From Siphonodentalium dalli (Eukaryota > Mollusca > Scaphopoda > Gadilida > Siphonodentaliidae), in the NCBI GenBank assembly GCA_032622095.1, contig CP136061.1:16554440-16618439 (forward strand): a DNA stretch of 64,000 nucleotides, in the 5' to 3' direction. Of this stretch, positions 33,240 to 45,337 are shown piece by piece; the first letter of the stretch is position 1; every line of letters starts with the position of its first letter. The notes beneath the pieces are model-generated. The model ran no database searches, was not told the origin of the DNA, and saw nothing but the letters and a program-made list of their open reading frames with translations. A program made the position numbers and the translations under genes.

Positions 33240-34515
33240 AAATTGTCAAACTATCTATATGGTTCAACGTTAAATTTTGATCGCAACTGTAGTACTGTAC
33301 CCGCAGAGACTTATCTGACGATACCAATATTCTCACAAATACATTTCAGAGTCATACTTGATATATGTGCATAATTTGAACTCGCAAAATTCATGAAAAG
33401 GCTAATCGTTGTTAGTTATATTTTTTATAACCAGGAAACGCTCTCTATATGGTCCAACGTTAGTTTTGTTCGCAACTGTAGTACTGTACCCGCGGAGACT
33501 TATCTGACGACACCATTCTCAAAAATACATTTCAGAGTCATACTTGACATATGTGTATAATTTAAACTCGCACAATTCATGAAAAGGCTAATCGTGTTAG
33601 TTAATATCTGTATAATCAGGAAACGCTCTTTAAATTTTTTAAACCGTCCAAACAATTTGTTTCCACTAAAATGTCAGACTGGAAACAAGTAGATTCTGAA
33701 GGTAGAACGCCATATTTGATACTTTTGTTAATTTCAACTCGCACAGTCCACCAGAAAGTTAGTTATGAGGATTAATATTTGTATAATAAGCAAACGCTCT
33801 TTAAATTCTTAAAACAGTCCAAAAACACTTTTTTCCAATAAAATTTCAACTGGACACAGGTGAACTCTGATAATAGACACGCTATTGATAAATAAACCGT
33901 TCGCATGTCGTCTTAGACAATCCGAAATGGCGCGACCATTGTTTTCGACCAAAGGAATCTGACTTGTGAAATCAGCGAGGGTGGGGGTAGGGTTAGCTTT
34001 TCTGCGATATCTTTATCAAAAATCAATGTGTCGAAGTTTTGTTTGTGGCATATGATCGAGATATCCTTGTAGATTGTTCATGTTCGTCTATATGTGATGT
34101 AACTCATTTTAAGAATATACAATACCTAAATATTTGGGAAAGAAAATTGAAAATGCAGTCATAAATACAATTCATCTGATGATATTATGACACTATTCCT
34201 TATTAAGATATGTAATTAAGTAATTTGTGTCAAGACCTCCCCATGTTTTTCGATTTCCAAGAACAAAGAAAGCCACTTACCGAACTTGCTATGCGTAATA
34301 GCATGTTTTTATTACCAAGTGGACGGGGGGAAATAGAGGGGTACACAAACAAAAGCCTCACACAAACCTTTTTCCACTAAAACATCAAGCTGGAAACAGG
34401 TAGATTCTGAAAATAGACACACTGGTGGTGTAGAAACTGTTCTCATATCGCTTTTAAGAATTCCGAAAACGCGCGACCATTGTTTTCGACATAAGGAATC
34501 CGACTATGAGTAGAG
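33240..34515. repeat. Degenerate long-period tandem repeats
   Basis: Two close copies of about 205 bp (33250 and 33450: cgcaactgtagtactgtacc, ttcatgaaaaggctaatcg) are followed by further diverged units sharing aaacgctctttaaat. A separate pair with gcgcgaccattgttttcgac occurs at 33932 and 34472. Non-coding. Confidence 0.7.
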
Positions 34516-35194
34516 ATTCACATAAGCGTTATCGATGCCCCAAACAATCATGTATGTTCAGCCTATAATGTTATATCGATAGGTGCTTGGTAAACCACAT
34601 CATAATGGTATTGTTCATTCCTCTATACACGATATGTATACTATCCCGAATTCTACTCATGGTTGTATGTGCAGTGTTCGCGATGTCGGTGGCCAAAGTG
34701 GCCAATGGCCACTTTTTTTTCTCGAAAATGACCACAACAAATTTCATTTGGCCAAACTTTTCTTTCACACAAAAGGAAACAGAAATCTAATTCAAAAAGC
34801 GCTTACTAGATCGACGAAGTTGGGCGACGAAATATCGCCCGTTTTTGGACACGCGGGTTTCGTACTTCGGATGCATCATATGATGACAACCCAAATTGAG
34901 TTTGTAAGGGAAGCGTTGATTGATTGGTGATGGTTGAACAAACACGATTACTAATCGTCAAAAACCATAATCTCTACACTGGTTATATCATATTTTATTG
35001 ACTAGGCGGTCTGTAAGATGAAATACGTAATTGCATTGTCCTATTATTCGATGTACCAGCGATGGCATGTCAGTCTTATAAAAACAACCGGCCTTTCCAC
35101 CATAAAGGTTATTAATACAACAATAGGTATTCAATACCTCACGAGTCATGTAAGCAATATAACTCTTGTTTTATTTCGGCGAGAATAGCGATGA
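34516..35194. other. No gene recognised
   Basis: A 115-codon plus-strand frame (34583-34930) is present, but I see no domain or splice context. Confidence 0.35.
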
Positions 35195-36118
35195 CAACTA
35201 ACACACCCCCTTACTAACACGCCCCCTTACTAACACGCCCCATTACTAACACACCCCATTACTAACACATTCCCTTACCAACACACCCCATTACTAACAC
35301 ATCCCATTACTAACACACCCCTTACTAACACACCCCATTATTAACACACACCCTTACTAACACACACCCTTACTAACACACCCCATTACTAACACACCCC
35401 ATTACTAACACACCCCTTACTAACACACTCCATTACTAACACACCCCCTTACTAACACACCCCTTACTAACACACCCCATTACTAACACGCCCCATTGCT
35501 AACACACCCCTTACTAACACACCCCATTACTAACACACCCCATTACTAACACACCCCATTACTTACACTAACACCCCCTTACTAACACATCCCATTACTA
35601 ACACACCCGTTACTAACACCCCGCTTACTAACACACCCCCTTACTAACACACCCCCTTACTGACACACCCCCTTACTAACACCCCATTACTTACACTAAC
35701 ACACCCTACTAACACACCCTTACTAACACACCCCTTACTAACACCCCCTTACTAACACACCCCATTACTAATACACCCCATTACTAACACACCCCCATTG
35801 ATAACACAACCCCTTACTAACACACCCCGTTACTAACACACCCCCTTACTAACACACCCACTTACGAACACACCCCCTTACTAACACACCCCATTACTAA
35901 CACACCCCATTACTAACACACCCCCTTACTAACACACACCCTTACTAAAACACACCCCTTACTAACACACCCCATTACTAACACACCCCATTACTAACAC
36001 ACCCCTTTCTAACACACCCAATTACTAACACACCCCTTACTAACACACCCCCTTACTAACTAACACACCCCCTTACTAACACCCCCATTACTTACACTAA
36101 CACACCCCCTTACTAACA
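35195..36118. repeat. About 16-bp minisatellite, each unit with TACTAAC
   Basis: Some 50-60 units of ttactaacacacccc with one to three extra bases (cc, ca, cg). Length variation of 14-18 bp per unit destroys any frame. It ends exactly where the LINE relic begins. TACTAAC is the optimal intron branch-point sequence and is preceded or followed by C-rich tracts in every unit. Confidence 0.95.
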
Positions 36119-37060
36119 CACCTCTTTAATGCAAAACTGTGTAGGAAGCAAACATATACAATGCGTCATTGTTTGACGGATAACTTCCTCGTTCAGATCG
36201 GACAGCAATATTGGATGCATATTTTCCCATTCCGAGAATATGTTTGCAATATGATAGAACGTTTTCACACGAATAAAGTTCATAATTATGTTATTCCTGT
36301 TGCCCAAATTTCAATTCCGTATAAGATGATGAGTTTATTTGTGTTATCGAATTGAAAATGCTTCTAACAAATTCGATACCATCAGTTATGACAAAACCTG
36401 TAGGATGATCAGACGTATCTTGTCAACGGCTACCTGCATGTTCTCCAGGCTGAACGAGGAACATGTAGCAACCACCTGTCAGGAGGTAGCCTGATAAACC
36501 TGCCATAACAGATACACTCCTTATGCTTTTTTGTCAAATCCCCTGTCACGTCCTGATAACACATACATGCACCTACAATTAACGTACATTCTAAGTAAAT
36601 ATGCTTTCCCATTTAACATAAATTGTTATCCGCACGTGACGGGGGATAGGTATTGTTATTGTAATCTGTTCTGTCTCTGTACCATGCATGTTGGTTGAGA
36701 GAATAAACATATATGCAATAGTTTAAGGGACGTTTTCATAGGAGGTGGTCCTTTCTTAACACATGCGTGTGTTCTTAAAAATGGTGCATTTCGCCCTTTG
36801 GCGCTCATGTTATCCACTGCCTGTATGAATTTTCCTTTTTTTGCAAAGATAATTCCGAGATTAGGTTTTCTAGTTCGAAAAATCAAGCATTTGGTTTTAT
36901 CTGGATTGACTAAGAGAGCTTTCATATGCGTGCAAGGACTGTAAGCTATCTAACTGCCACTGAACTCCTCCGAACTTTCGGACAATAGACTTAAATCATC
37001 AGCAAATAATAAGTTATTTATTTGTTAAGGATAATTCAAGGATATTTTAATCGACGGTGA
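36119..37060 (-). pseudogene. Non-LTR retrotransposon fragment (RT active site to C-terminal region)
   Basis: On the minus strand LLFADDLSLLSESSEEF (about 37015-36960) is the FADD form of the RT catalytic motif. It is followed after a frameshift by VNPDKTKCLIFR (about 36900) and, after a gap containing unrelated sequence around 36430-36650, by LYGIEIWATG and CKHILGMGKYASN (about 36330-36180), the C-terminal signature of this LINE group. Several stops and a deletion. Its 3' end abuts the TACTAAC array. Confidence 0.7.
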
Positions 37061-38055
37061 GGTTATGTCAGAGAGTTTTATATATTTTACTGAGATAACC
37101 AGAATAGAATCTTTGATTGTCAGTTTATTAAGTAATATGCTTAATAACTAAGTGAGTCACAATTTGCTACCATTTCGGAAGAGTAGAGAAAAATATTCGA
37201 GATATATGTGAAATAATCTACTTTTTTAACAAATGTGGTTGCCATTTTGCAAGCCATATCGCGGATCTAAGAACAACACCTCAGTCTGCTGGAATCAAGT
37301 CCGGTCAAAATAATAAACACATTTCTTACACATAATAGTTACAGTGTACATGTACTTGAAAAAAATGGGCCAAACAAGAAAAGTTATTTTCTGCCGATTT
37401 TAATATCAAGTTTGTGAGAGAAAATTTCCAATAGTTCTGGTAATGTCAATGGCTACAATGCGAGCAATTAACCAATGTGCATCAGAAATGTTAGTATCCA
37501 ATGTATATAAGACAAACTAGCCAAATTTATTCAGCAAGCGCACTGCTATGGTAATATTTACCATTTTCTGGCTGCTATTTTGCGAAAAAGAGACAATTTT
37601 GTTTCCATTGAGTTGGAATATTTATAAGTATTGGTATGCCTTACTTACATTGCACGTTTCTGCCCATTTCTTGTTGAAATATGACCAGAACCCTAATTGT
37701 GACTTTTGGTGAAATTTTACACCGTGTTCTGTAACATAAAACCTTTGAGGGATCAGAAGTGGCTGGGGCCCCATGAATATCATATGTCATTACTCCAATG
37801 ATTAGTTAACATGAATAATACAAAATAAAATCAGAATTCTCAACCAGTACCATACAACAGTAACTGGTCTAGAAGATATTATTGTAAAAACGTCCAATTT
37901 TACATTTCCTGCTGCCATTTTGGCGGACATCTTGGACGTGGAGTTCCAATTTTCCATGAATATGTGGCATAAATCTTAGCTTCACAAAACTTTATACATT
38001 TGTATACATATGACATGATTTTCTCTATAATTTCTTATACAATCGTGAATAAGAG
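37061..38055 (-). repeat. Dispersed repeat with GCCATTTTG motifs, copy 2 (inverted relative to copy 1)
   Basis: Carries the complement of blocks found at 23116-24300: agtgagtcacaatttgc (37152), gttgccattttgcaagccat (37240), ctgccattttggcggacat (37910). Non-coding and diverged. Confidence 0.7.
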
Positions 38056-38059
38056 TAGT

Positions 38060-38495
38060 AAGGACAGGCAATTTTTTTACCCTGTGCCAATGCATTCTCT
38101 TATATATGCGAGTCGACCATAGGTCGCCTCACATATATAAGAGAATGCATTGGCCTAACAAATTTTTATCATTTTTTTTTAATAAATGTTTCTTACAATT
38201 TTTAGGACATAAAATAAAAAGCATCCATTACCCTGCAGGGAGCCCCACACATATATAGAAGCATATAGAAGAGTGTCGTCTGCTCATGTTTGTCTGGGGC
38301 TCTGTATGGGTGAAATTATAAAATTGTTAAAGAATACAAGAAAAAATTATTAAAATGTAAAAAATTGTTAGGCCAATGCATTCTCTTATATATGCGAGGC
38401 GACCTATGGTCGACTCGCATATATAAGAGAATGCATTGGCACAGGGTAAAACAAATCCCGACTTACGACTGGATTTGATATGGCTGGTCGTAAAT
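38060..38495. mobile_element. Palindrome MITE, second family, copy 2 (left end altered)
   Basis: Palindromes at 38086-38154 and 38372-38440 around the same core as 18400-18845 (ccctgcagggagccccacac). The right end is cccgacttacgactggattt then gatatggc. The left outer repeat is missing, replaced by ...ggacaggcaattttttta. Confidence 0.8.
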
Positions 38496-39464
38496 GTCGT
38501 ACTGTCGGTACTCGGATGCATTAAAACATGTTTTGCAAAATAGTTTATTAAACAATAGAATAATAATAATAAACAGTTCATATTAGTTAGCGACTTTATT
38601 AATTGTTATTGGTATAGCCAGGGACGTGGCGTCAAGGGTGGAGTTTTGTATGCTATTGCCCCCCCCCCCCCCCCCAACTCCGGCCAAATGTTTCAACAGT
38701 TAGAAATGTTATGCCTCACGCAACATCTGCTGAAAATTATACACCACATATATGTTTTTATTGGTGTAATTGATTGATTTTATTTTCCAACCAATAGTTA
38801 ATAGTTAACACATATAGGTTCTAATTGTTGTTATAGTTAATGGGTGGGGAATGTGTTGTTTTTAGACCAAATGTACCATATTTATTCGATATTTAGTCAC
38901 AATTTTCGTCTAAAATTTGGAAATTGTCCAGAATTAGGTTCAAGTCAGGTTGAACATTTCCAACAGTTGGACAATATGACCTACCAGTTCGACAATTCCA
39001 ACACGGACTGGGCGTATTTTGCAAACATGGGTTTTATCTGGTTCAAAGGTGTGCAGATACCCCCACGTAGCTCATGTTATTGAGTATGGAAAGGCTATGT
39101 AACTCACTGAATGGATGAACAGTTGTGTATATATTAACTCAATACACAACTCGTTGTGTTTGCTTGCTTATTTTAGCGTCATGGTGAGTTTGTACTAATC
39201 ATCATCCCATGTTGGTCGTAGTATTTATGGAATAGAACCGATTAAATGGGGAAAAGAACCGTCTCGATCAAAATAGAAACCTACAAATTAGCGCGTTTCG
39301 TCGATGTTATGATTCGCGCATTCGTTCTTCGTGACCACAAAATGTGAGACGAATGGAAAAATAAACAGAGGATATCAAATTCGTGTTCCTCGCGCATGGA
39401 ATGTATGAAAATCGTCTCAAATTTTCCAAAGGCTATACAAAAAAAAACGGAAAATTCTAAGGCC
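38496..39464. other. No gene recognised
   Basis: Contains a 17-base poly-C run at 38659-38675. No coding signal. Confidence 0.5.
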
Positions 39465-39564
39465 TGTTTTATACGACGTGTGATACAAGTGTATAACTGG
39501 CTATTTTCCTGGTGAAATAAGAGAGTCGGCAATTGATCGTGTATTACACGTCGTATAAAACCAC
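39465..39564. repeat. Inverted repeat (16-bp perfect core)
   Basis: GTTTTATACGACGTGT (39466-39481) and ACACGTCGTATAAAAC (39546-39561) are exact complements, with similarity continuing a few bases on both sides. Spacing about 65 bp. Possibly a small foldback, or the ends of a solo insertion. Confidence 0.75.
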
Positions 39565-41448
39565 GATACTCGTCGAAATTCGTCCTTACACGTGTCGACG
39601 TATTACACGACTGGCCTGGACGCGTAACTCATCACTTGTTAGTAGTATTGTCTACCCTTTCGGGTAGACGGTTTGACTTGACTTTGCTCCCCTCCTGTTC
39701 CTGTGCCATCAGGGGAATATAGGTCACGCCGCGTGGGTGTATATATCGGTGAAGGTTATCGCCATAATAACGCGTGGCGGGTATATCTAGGTCAAGGACG
39801 AATAAAATATTTCCGCAACAAATCGGCGGGGCACGGAGCCAAGGTTTTAATGGGGTAGGGTATAACTGAACGATAAACGCGGTAGGGTTTGTACTACAGC
39901 AGCTGGTAAATAATTGTTAATTAGTAGACAGAGATAGAACATAAAACGCGAGGTATCCGTTAATTAGCTGACGTTTCTATTTTGAGTAAAAACAATTTCG
40001 TTTAGTGTGTGTGTATCGTTTTAATGGGGTAGTATAGGACTATAAATATGTTCGGCTCACGAGAACAAATACTATAACCGGCTGAAGCTATATCACTGAC
40101 GCCCGTTTCGTTTGGTCTGACGCCAATACAGAGGGCGGGTATAAACGAAAGGCTCAGTATATAAACGTCGAATGGATACTGTTACACAATAACGGGAATA
40201 TATTTCCAACTATATATGTTCTAATATATAGTTATTTAGTTTTAGTTAATAAAAGTTGGATCACAATTGTTTTAAATCAGGAAGTATTCTATTAAGGATA
40301 AACACAAAACCAGGTATGTATATTTATATTTATTCAATTGTCTTTATTTCCGGAAGTCTTGTTCAATCATAGTTTTGAGAATATATACTTCAAACCACTG
40401 TTACAATCTTATTGGAGGGTACTAACTTATAAATACACACGAGTATGGATAACTGACCTCTTTCACCCACGAAGATAACTCTATTAATAAGTTTCGATCA
40501 GCTTGTGTGTCCACACCAAATTTTAATCCCCAATACTCCAGCTCCCTCTGCAGAGGTAGTGTTTCAATATTCTTCAGAGTCAGAGCCGCGTTGAATAAGT
40601 TTTAGAATTATAAGTAGATAATGCCTTGTCGTATCGTCTTTTGCGGGTCCTACTTGTTTGACCTTTCGTTTCTCGGTAGTACTAGGTAGGGCGTTATAAG
40701 TGGAAGGCAAGGAATCAATAGTAGAATTAAAGCTGATGGACGTTAATGGCAAGCTTTTATTAGTAGTACATATCTGTCAGAAGTTGCTGGTAAGCTCTCA
40801 CTAGAATTAGAAGGTGCAGTAAATCCATATGTATATCACAAGATGTCTGAAGTTGATGCAATAGTAATAGGGTACTAAATCCCCTACTAGAAATAGAAAG
40901 TACTACAGATGTGTTGGAACGTAGCAGCAAGAACAGAGGAATCCTCACCGCTTATTACTATACATACAAATACCTCTATAGTGCGGGTGCCAGAAGGTTA
41001 TGAATTGTGATTATATATAGTGAACAGAGAAAATGTTGGCACACACCTATAAGTCTAACGCCTATATAATTGCGATGGAAATATTACCAGGCAACAGCTT
41101 ATGTATGCACCGGTCTATTTTAGTCTTAATTATTATTGTGTACGTATCCCAGCTAATATATTGTAGAGTGAGGCGCAATGCCAAAAAATGTTGGCACGGA
41201 TCAATAAGTCGAGCACCCAAATAATTGCCAGGAAATACTGCCAGGTAACCGGCGTATGTACGCTCTGATCTATGTTAGTCTTAATTAGCCTTGTGCACGT
41301 ATGTCGGGAGCCAATATATATATATATTATAGCGGGTTTAGTCTACTTTCCTATGCAGGTAAACTAACACTACAGAGTTTGGAAAATCGGACGACAGAAA
41401 TACGAGCTTTATAGTCAACAGGCGGAAGTTCTAAACGGAAATAATACA
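39565..41448 (+). other. Probable left flank and 5' region of the Polinton-like element
   Basis: Starts with a perfect 8-bp hairpin GTCTACCC..GGGTAGAC (39650-39669) just after AGTAGTATT; Polinton termini often begin with AG, but no matching inverted terminus was found. Further on are a possible donor (CCAG/GTATGTAT, near 40314) and acceptor (CTATGCAG, near 41358) that could mark an untranslated leader intron. No supported coding region. Confidence 0.35.
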
Positions 41449-44270
41449 ATGGTATGTATAATTAAAAAAAAAAATTTGGTTTTAAAAAAAAAAGTTTAAA
41501 AAAAAAAAAAAAAAAAAAAATGTTTTTTTTTCTTCAAAATTTATGTTTTTTTCAAAAAAAAAATTTGGTTTTCAAAAAAAAAAAAAAACATTTAAATTTT
41601 TTTTCAAATTTTTTTTTCTCTCAACAATATAGTCATGTGATATATCAAATTACTCGTCTCCACGTATCGACTACAACGCAGCAATTTTTATCAAAATTGT
41701 ATGTATATATTTTGAATTATTTAAAGAAATGTTATAACACTATTTCCAAATGCTAAATATTGGGGTTATATTACTGCCCTATATCAAAATGTTTTTTGTT
41801 TTGGTGTTTTTTACCTTCTTCTTATTACTCCTTGTATTCCCTTTTAGGAAATCGACCGCGACAAAGTACCATCACCACCACCACCACTATCAACTTCTAT
41901 TGTATCAAACACAAAGATATATCAAGAAAAATGTCCAAAGTGCGAATATATTTCCCAATCAAATGTCGACAAGATTAATCATGAAGATTTACATAGGACA
42001 TTGGATAATATCTGCCAAACGTATTCCGTGAGTATTATCTTTATATGTATAGTTGTATTTATTATACCTAAATAAATTTTCTAATTGTAGGGGAAATAAA
42101 TTCTGTGGAAGTCAATTATTTATTTACTTCTATTTAAAGGTTACTCCCAGTGAATTCGCCTGCAGTCAGTGTGACAAGGTGTATACTCAGAAGAAAACCC
42201 TCTCTCGCCACCTGCGGGCACAACACGACGGTATTCAATACCCGTGTTCAAAATGCGGTAAACTGTTCAAATACAGAAGCGATAGCGTGAAACACGAGAA
42301 GACCTGTGGAAGTGTGTTGTATTATCACAAGGTACGTATGATATATGTTTAGTGGTAAAAAATAAAAAAAAAACTATCCTTTTGATGTAGGTGGGACAGA
42401 TATTATGTAACTATATACGACGCAGTATCAGTATTTTTTTTATTTTCAGGAGATCGTATTCGCTTGCAATCAGTGTGACAAGACGTTTACCCAAAAGAAA
42501 AACCTAGCTCGTCACGAGCGGAAGCAACACGACGGCGTTCAATATCCGTGCTCAAAATGTAGTAAAGTATACAAATATAGAAGCGATAGGGTGAAACACG
42601 AGAAGGTATGCCCGGGTACCCGTGCCTTGTATTCGTGTTCAATATGCTCCAAGTCGTTCGAAGATAAAAGCAACAAGAAGAAACACGAACTGGTATGCGT
42701 CGGTACCGACCACGTGTGTGACGTTTGTCAAATGAGGGGGACTCAGACAACATAACAACACTCATCAAAGACAACAGAAAAGAAAACGTAGCGATATAAC
42801 TTATTCAGTAGCGGCCAAACGTCCTAAAAGAAAAGTACCAATAAATTATTATTGCTGTCGGCAATGCACCGAAAAATTCCCTGATCGACACGAGTTATAT
42901 CTGCACAGAAAACATATACACTTTCAAACCGGGGGTGGTATACAGAAAAAACCGTGGGAAAACGAGCCACCGCCTTGGCAAGATAACACCGGAGCGAACG
43001 ACTCTGATTTAGAAGAAGTGTATTTAGCTAATAGGGACACCATATTACAACAACACAAAAAAGGAGCGATATATAACTTATACAATTTCCCACTAAGCAA
43101 CGAGGTCACTATAAAAACACTGATCACTTGTATAAGAAAAATATATAAGGACAAGAAAAGCGCTATGCGTCTAAACCTAATGTTCGGAGTAATATTGAAG
43201 AACAAAGATAATGGCAGATACCGCCGTATTTGATACCCCGGTGTACCTTTCCAGGAGGGTGGATATCAGAAAGTTGAAATCCAGATTGAGTGAAATGGAT
43301 ATGACCGCAGTTCTGCTGAAATCGAGACCCGACACCGCCTGGGTTCCGGTGTTAATAACCAACGTAAATTTCGAGGTTTTCGGCTTGAACTATCCAGTAG
43401 GAAGAGGGGACGTCCCAGATTATCTCACGCGAAAGATGAGTATTCACAGTCTAATCAACAATGTACAAGGCGGACGACGATACAACGACAACCTATGCGC
43501 TTTTCGCTGTATCGCGCTCCACAAAGGATATAAACTTTATAATCTGGAAAATGCGACCAAGCAATATTTCAGCGAGTGGAAAAAGTATAAATCAATCGGC
43601 AAGCGATTCGACGGAGTATGTTTCGAAGAGTTTCCCGACATCGAAAAGTTGTTCAATCTAAACCTGGAGGCCTACAGTTTGAACGAAGAGGGTTTCGCCG
43701 TATCAGTGTACGCGTCCAGGGGAAAGCACGATACAACCCTATACGTCAATATTCACGAAAATCATATGATGTATATAAAGAATTTCCCTCAATATGCGAG
43801 CAAGTACCAATGCGTGAACTGCGATCGCCACTTTCCGAAAGCTCGTGACTTACGACGACACCAAGTAATTTGCGTCAACCAGACGGAGTTGGTATACCCC
43901 GGTGGGTTTTACAAGGATTTCGAAAGCATCTTCGTCCAGTTGGAACAACAAGGCATACACGTACCGAAGAACGAGCGAATATACCCGTGGTTTATTTGTT
44001 TCGATTACGAGTCGCTGCTTCAAAAGGTGGACAATGACGCGCCCGGTCAGAATCTGGAATGGATTCAGAGACACGTACCCGTAAGCGTGTCTATCTGCAG
44101 TAATATCGAAGGACATACCGAACCTTTCTGTATAGTGGAACCCGACACTAATACTCTGGTGGAATGTATGGTGGCTTCTATGTACGAGATATACGCGACC
44201 GTCTCTGAGTTGGCGGAGGATAAATGGGGTTGGGTGGTGCAAGAAATTAACGAGAAAATAAAGGCTGAGA

Positions 44271-44301
<31 letters not shown>

Positions 44302-44700
44302 GGATGATGATGATGACGAAGACGGTGGTAAGAAGAAGAGGAAGAAGCACACAACCTTAAGTAGTTTACTCGGCAAATTCTCTCAATATATGTCTCAAGT
44401 CCCCGTCTTGGGATTTAACTCATCAAACTATGACTTGAATTTGATTAAGATTTGCCTAGCCAGATATTTGAACTTACACGACGAGGAGCGAGTGTTCGTG
44501 GTCAAGAAGAACAACTCGTACATGTGTATAGCTTCTAAGCGACTCAAATTCCTCGATATATCTCATTACCTGTCGCCGGGTTCGTCTTACGTGAAATTCC
44601 TCAAGGCGTACGACGTCAAAGAAACGAAAGGTTTCTTTCCCTACGACTTTTTTGACGATATCGACAAGTTGAATGCGAAGCAACTACCGCCTCACGATTC
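41449..44700 (+). pseudogene. Polinton/Maverick protein-primed DNA polymerase B with N-terminal zinc fingers, truncated
   Basis: Gene model on the plus strand: ATG at 41449-41451 directly before a donor (GTATGT), introns 41452-41847, 42028-42139 and 42332-42449 (all GT..AG, phase 0), then one long exon. Exons 2-4 code for a CPKC finger and a series of C2H2 fingers (for example ACSQCDKVY, YPCSKCGKLF, FACNQCDKTF, YSCSICSKSF, CRQCTEKF), then the N-terminal block typical of Polinton PolB, the DNLCAFRC motif (about 43487), another finger (YQCVNCDRHF), exonuclease motif I (CFDYES, about 44000) and II (GFNSSNYDLNLI, about 44410). An Asp/Glu-rich tract (44274-44325) lies between. There are frameshifts near 42735 and 43205. 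The sequence ends at about 44700, where it meets the ATPase gene; exonuclease III and the whole polymerase palm are absent. Non-functional. Confidence 0.85.
44274..44345 (+). repeat. GAT/GAC trinucleotide repeat coding for an acidic tract
   Basis: About 18 Asp/Glu codons followed by GGKKKRKK inside the polymerase frame. On the minus strand it gives the poly-Ser or poly-Ile frames that are not genes. Confidence 0.85.
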
Positions 44701-45059
44701 AGATATATCACCGTCAGATTACGGTGATGCATACCTTTCACAAATAGATTCTCCATCTCGCTCGATGATAACACGGTATCCATCAAGTCATCCAAAACGA
44801 CCACGTTACATTTATTCGAATCTGATATATCTCTCAAATCTTTTTCATCGGGTACACCCTCACGAAACGAAATAAACGAGAGTTCTCTAGCTATTTGATC
44901 GTACAAAGGTTGATATATTCCGTAACAATATAGTACACGATCTGGTGTTTGTGAGAACATTTCATCTTTATATTTCAACAAACGATACAACCAAGTAGTT
45001 TTTCCCGAACACGTAGCTCCGGAAATAGCTATCGACGTGTTGCTCGTAAAAGGATACAT
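44698..45059 (-). pseudogene. Polinton-type FtsK/HerA-like packaging ATPase, C-terminal part missing
   Basis: The ATG at 45059 opens a frame of which about 120 residues are homologous: Walker A GATCSGKTTW (residues 14-23), VLYCYG, and Walker B NVVVLDDLMD (85-94), then GMHHRNLTVIYL. In Polintons and related virus-like elements this ATPase is thought to pump DNA into capsids. After residue 120 the frame runs into the antisense of the polymerase gene, so the C-terminal third is lost at the same junction (about 44700) that truncates PolB. It is on the strand opposite to PolB and on the same strand as the PC4-like gene. Confidence 0.85.
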
Positions 45060-45337
45060 AGTTGAATAACCGTTATCGGCGGTATTAGTGCTAATTTATA
45101 TATATGATAAAGGTAAGAAAGATATATCGATCGAATAGGGGGGGGGGGTAATAATAAAAGACTAAAACACACAATCATTAAATACGTATATTGTTTAATC
45201 CATTATAGAATATAGTACTTCCTTTCCACGAGAAAGTTGTTTCCTTGACGACGTCTCTAATATTAGTTCGTGAGTTTTTTTTTTTGTACATATCCGATAG
45301 CCCCTAGATCAGTGTTCGGGATACGTGTTCATAAACA
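45060..45337. other. Intergenic spacer of the Polinton-like element
   Basis: AT-rich, with a 10-base poly-G run near 45138-45147 and a poly-A signal-like element in each direction. No coding. Confidence 0.5.

Noticed and set aside
35195..36118. CRISPR-like regular array
   Set aside because: Units of 14-18 bp without unique spacers in a eukaryotic context; a minisatellite.
39641..39669. Polinton terminal inverted repeat starting AGTAGTATT
   Set aside because: No inverted counterpart at the right side of the element, which is truncated near 45935; kept only as a hairpin note.
41461..41620. Functional poly-A/poly-T structure
   Set aside because: Long homopolymer runs within a proposed intron; slippage or sequencing error is the simplest reading.
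43850..44376. Minus-strand frames with poly-Ser or poly-Ile
   Set aside because: Antisense of the acidic GAT-repeat tract in the polymerase gene.
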